This document shows positions 62,214-64,000 of a stretch of 64,000 nucleotides of DNA, piece by piece. Location: assembly GCF_030348945.1 (NCBI RefSeq), contig NZ_JAUCEN010000002.1:558001-622000 (forward strand). The letters are read 5' to 3'. The notes beneath the pieces were generated by a model, which worked only from the letters and a program-made list of their open reading frames with translations, was not told where the DNA came from and made no database searches. The stretch comes from Peribacillus sp. ACCC06369. Its GTDB lineage: Bacteria; Bacillota; Bacilli; Bacillales; DSM-1321. Made by a program: the position numbers and the translations under genes. How positions within the stretch are numbered: position 1 is the first letter of the stretch; every line of letters starts with the position of its first letter.

Positions 62214-62227
62214 AAAGTAAGCGCTTT
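62214..62227 (+). promoter_or_regulatory. Candidate CcpA (cre) site upstream of the permease
   Basis: AGTAAGCGCTTTCC differs from the cre consensus TGWAAGCGYTWWCA at about two positions. It lies upstream of a TATAAT at 62322-62327 that may be the permease -10. Confidence 0.4.
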
Positions 62228-62502
62228 CCATGCGAGTGGGTGATTAGGTTAAATGCTTGGTTCAAAGTTCTTATGATACTTGATACAGCATTAACTTGAA
62301 ATCCACGATCTGGAATTACGTTATAATTTTTAAGAATCTTATTAACTGTCAGGATTGCTTAAATTAGAAGTGAAGAATGATTTTATGGGGCAGCTTTATG
62401 ATAGTGAAAAGTGGAGCCTGCTATATCATTTCTGTACTAAATAGGGAGAGCAATAAACATCTTGCATCAGAATCGACTATTAGTAGTGTAGGGGGAAATG
62501 GA

Positions 62503-63906
62503 ATGGCAAACAAAGATTTGAATAGGGAGTTAAAAGGCCGTCATATTCAGATGATCGCTTTGGGCGGTACGATTGGTGTTGGTTTATTCATGGGTTCAGC
62601 CAGCACGATTCAATGGACAGGTCCTTCTGTAATGTTAGCTTATGCAATCTCAGGGTTATTTATATTTTTAATTATGCGTGCAATGGGGGAAATGTTGTAT
62701 TTAGAACCAAGTACAGGCTCGTTTGCAACATTTGGCTATAAGTACATTCATCCATTGGCAGGGTATATGACTGCATGGAGTAACTGGTTCCAGTGGGTTA
62801 TTGTCGGGATGGCTGAAATAATTGCAGTTGGGACATACATGCAGTATTGGTTCCCTGATCTTCCTGCGTGGATACCAGGTTTAATCGCAATGGTGATTCT
62901 TGGAGCAGCGAACTTAATTTCAGTTAAATCCTTTGGTGAAATTGAATTTTGGTTTGCACTGATTAAAATCATAACGATTATATTAATGATCGTTGCAGGA
63001 TTTGGACTTATTTTCTTTGGCATCGGTAACGGAGGAGAAGCATTAGGGTTATCGAATCTTTGGGAACATGGTGGATGGTTTACGGGCGGTTGGAAAGGGT
63101 TCTTCTTTGCTCTTTCATTAGTCGTTGCAGCTTATCAAGGTGTAGAACTAATTGGGATTACAGCGGGTGAAGCAAAAAATCCGCAAGAAACGATAACCAA
63201 AGCGATTCAAAGTACCATTTGGCGTATCTTAATCTTCTATATCGGTGCGATTTTCATTATTGTAACCGTTTACCCTTGGGATCAATTAAGCGCGATCGGC
63301 AGCCCATTTGTTGCGACTTTTGCGAAAGTTGGTATTACAGCAGCAGCTGGAATTATTAATTTTGTCGTAATCACGGCTGCTATGTCTGGCTGCAATAGTG
63401 GTATTTACAGTGCAGGCCGTATGCTTTATACATTAGGTATGAATGGACAAGCGCCAAAATTCTTTGCGAAAGTATCTAATAGTGGTGTCCCATTATTCGG
63501 TACGTTCGGAGTGATAGTCGGGTTAGCGATTGGCGTTGTTTTGAGTTATATTGCACCAGAAAATTTATTCGTGCATGTATACAGTGCGAGTGTACTTCCT
63601 GGTATGATTCCGTGGTTTGTCATTCTGATCAGCCAAATTAAATTCAGAAAAGTAAAAAAAGCCGAGATGGACAATCATCCATTCAAAATGCCATTTGCAC
63701 CTGTTACAAACTACCTGACCATCGCTTTCTTGATTATGGTGTTAATCGGCATGTGGTTTAATGATGACACACGGATGTCGCTTATGGTAGGAATAGGATT
63801 TCTAGGTATCGTTGTAATTAGTTATTTCGCTTTTGGAATAGGTAAACGTGGACAAGCTGATACTCAGACAGATACTCAGACGGAAGATAAAGTGATTAAC
63901 CTATAA
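62503..63906 (+). CDS. Amino-acid permease (APC superfamily, AAT family)
   Basis: A 467-residue transporter with 12 helices. ATG 62503, with AGGGGG eight to nine bases upstream, begins [20 protein letters not shown]; the frame is open 42 codons upstream but without RBS. Family wording: [48 protein letters not shown] and [15 protein letters not shown]. The C-terminus has a short polar repeat (TQTDTQTE). AAT-family members import alanine, serine, glycine, threonine or aromatic amino acids; the position behind kbl-tdh suggests threonine, serine or glycine, as inference only. Confidence 0.88.
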   Translation: MANKDLNRELKGRHIQMIALGGTIGVGLFMGSASTIQWTGPSVMLAYAISGLFIFLIMRAMGEMLYLEPSTGSFATFGYKYIHPLAGYMTAWSNWFQWVIVGMAEIIAVGTYMQYWFPDLPAWIPGLIAMVILGAANLISVKSFGEIEFWFALIKIITIILMIVAGFGLIFFGIGNGGEALGLSNLWEHGGWFTGGWKGFFFALSLVVAAYQGVELIGITAGEAKNPQETITKAIQSTIWRILIFYIGAIFIIVTVYPWDQLSAIGSPFVATFAKVGITAAAGIINFVVITAAMSGCNSGIYSAGRMLYTLGMNGQAPKFFAKVSNSGVPLFGTFGVIVGLAIGVVLSYIAPENLFVHVYSASVLPGMIPWFVILISQIKFRKVKKAEMDNHPFKMPFAPVTNYLTIAFLIMVLIGMWFNDDTRMSLMVGIGFLGIVVISYFAFGIGKRGQADTQTDTQTEDKVINL

Positions 63907-63973
63907 TTCACTTTTGATTTTTCTAAGCGAAGTTTGTTTTGTTGCATTGATAAGAAAATCCAAGTAAAAAATG

Positions 63974-63996
63974 AGGGTTGCTGCGGCAGCCCTTTT
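63974..63996 (+). terminator. Terminator after the permease
   Basis: AGGGTTGCTG, short loop, CAGCCCTTTT. Confidence 0.65.
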
Positions 63997-64000
63997 CTAA

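Overview
The window looks like chromosomal DNA of a low-GC, spore-forming, motile member of the Bacillaceae, most likely a Bacillus/Peribacillus relative. The reasons are the many Bacillus subtilis-type families (YdbS/YdbT, MreBH, KhtT/KhtU, MotA/MotB, YfkD, YfkAB, PdaA, RlmCD, a SigL-type sigma-54), strong AGGAGG ribosome binding sites, frequent GTG/TTG starts and short intrinsic terminators. One stretch (about 42.6-57.8 kb) follows the gene content of the B. subtilis yfk-yfj region: yfkK, yfkH, yfkF, chaA (yfkE), yfkD, yfkAB, pdaA, yfjP, rlmCD. This is stated from knowledge of that genome, not from an alignment.

Layout. 0-9 kb: a chemoreceptor cut by the window edge, the membrane pair ydbS-ydbT behind an ECF-type promoter, the penicillin-binding protein dacC, a HAD phosphatase, a decayed uridine-kinase-like gene, bluB, and sigma-54. 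9-14 kb: an omega-aminotransferase and two aldehyde dehydrogenases, preceded by two near-perfect -24/-12 sigma-54 promoters. The first promoter also has three phased palindromes that look like activator sites, so this is a sigma-54 amine/GABA-type catabolic module beside its own sigma gene. 14-23 kb: a molybdopterin oxidoreductase, a proline-type symporter, a PAS histidine kinase, a DEAD-box helicase, a decayed EamA transporter, methionine gamma-lyase and a TspO-like protein. 23.3-24.9 kb: a gene-poor scar with prophage-type remnants and a Cys/Lys-rich mini-protein. 25-27 kb: an FMN riboswitch driving ribE-ribB-ribH without ribD or the GTP cyclohydrolase II domain.

27-35 kb: nrnB, a YihY membrane protein, the KhtT/KhtU potassium exporter, a catalytic-domain-only tyrosine recombinase, mreBH and an AbrB-family transporter. 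35.8-36.8 kb: about 48 tandem copies of a 21-bp unit in two interspersed versions. 37-42.5 kb: motA-motB-comFB, a PfpI protein, methionine aminopeptidase, then moeA-mobB for molybdenum cofactor, which serves enzymes such as the oxidoreductase at 14-16 kb. 42.6-58.5 kb: the yfk/yfj-like block with an iron/metal exporter under a Fur-type box, fumarase, small membrane proteins and PdaA for spore cortex. 58.5-59.9 kb is gene-poor with small candidates. 59.9-64 kb: kbl, a short-chain threonine dehydrogenase and an amino-acid permease, a threonine-to-glycine module.

No rRNA, tRNA, complete insertion sequence or CRISPR array was seen. The most unusual material is the 21-bp array and two smaller arrays with the same period, the sigma-54 control region, a candidate small transcript on the minus strand near 49.3-49.6 kb, the incomplete riboflavin operon, and the Cys/Lys-rich mini-protein.
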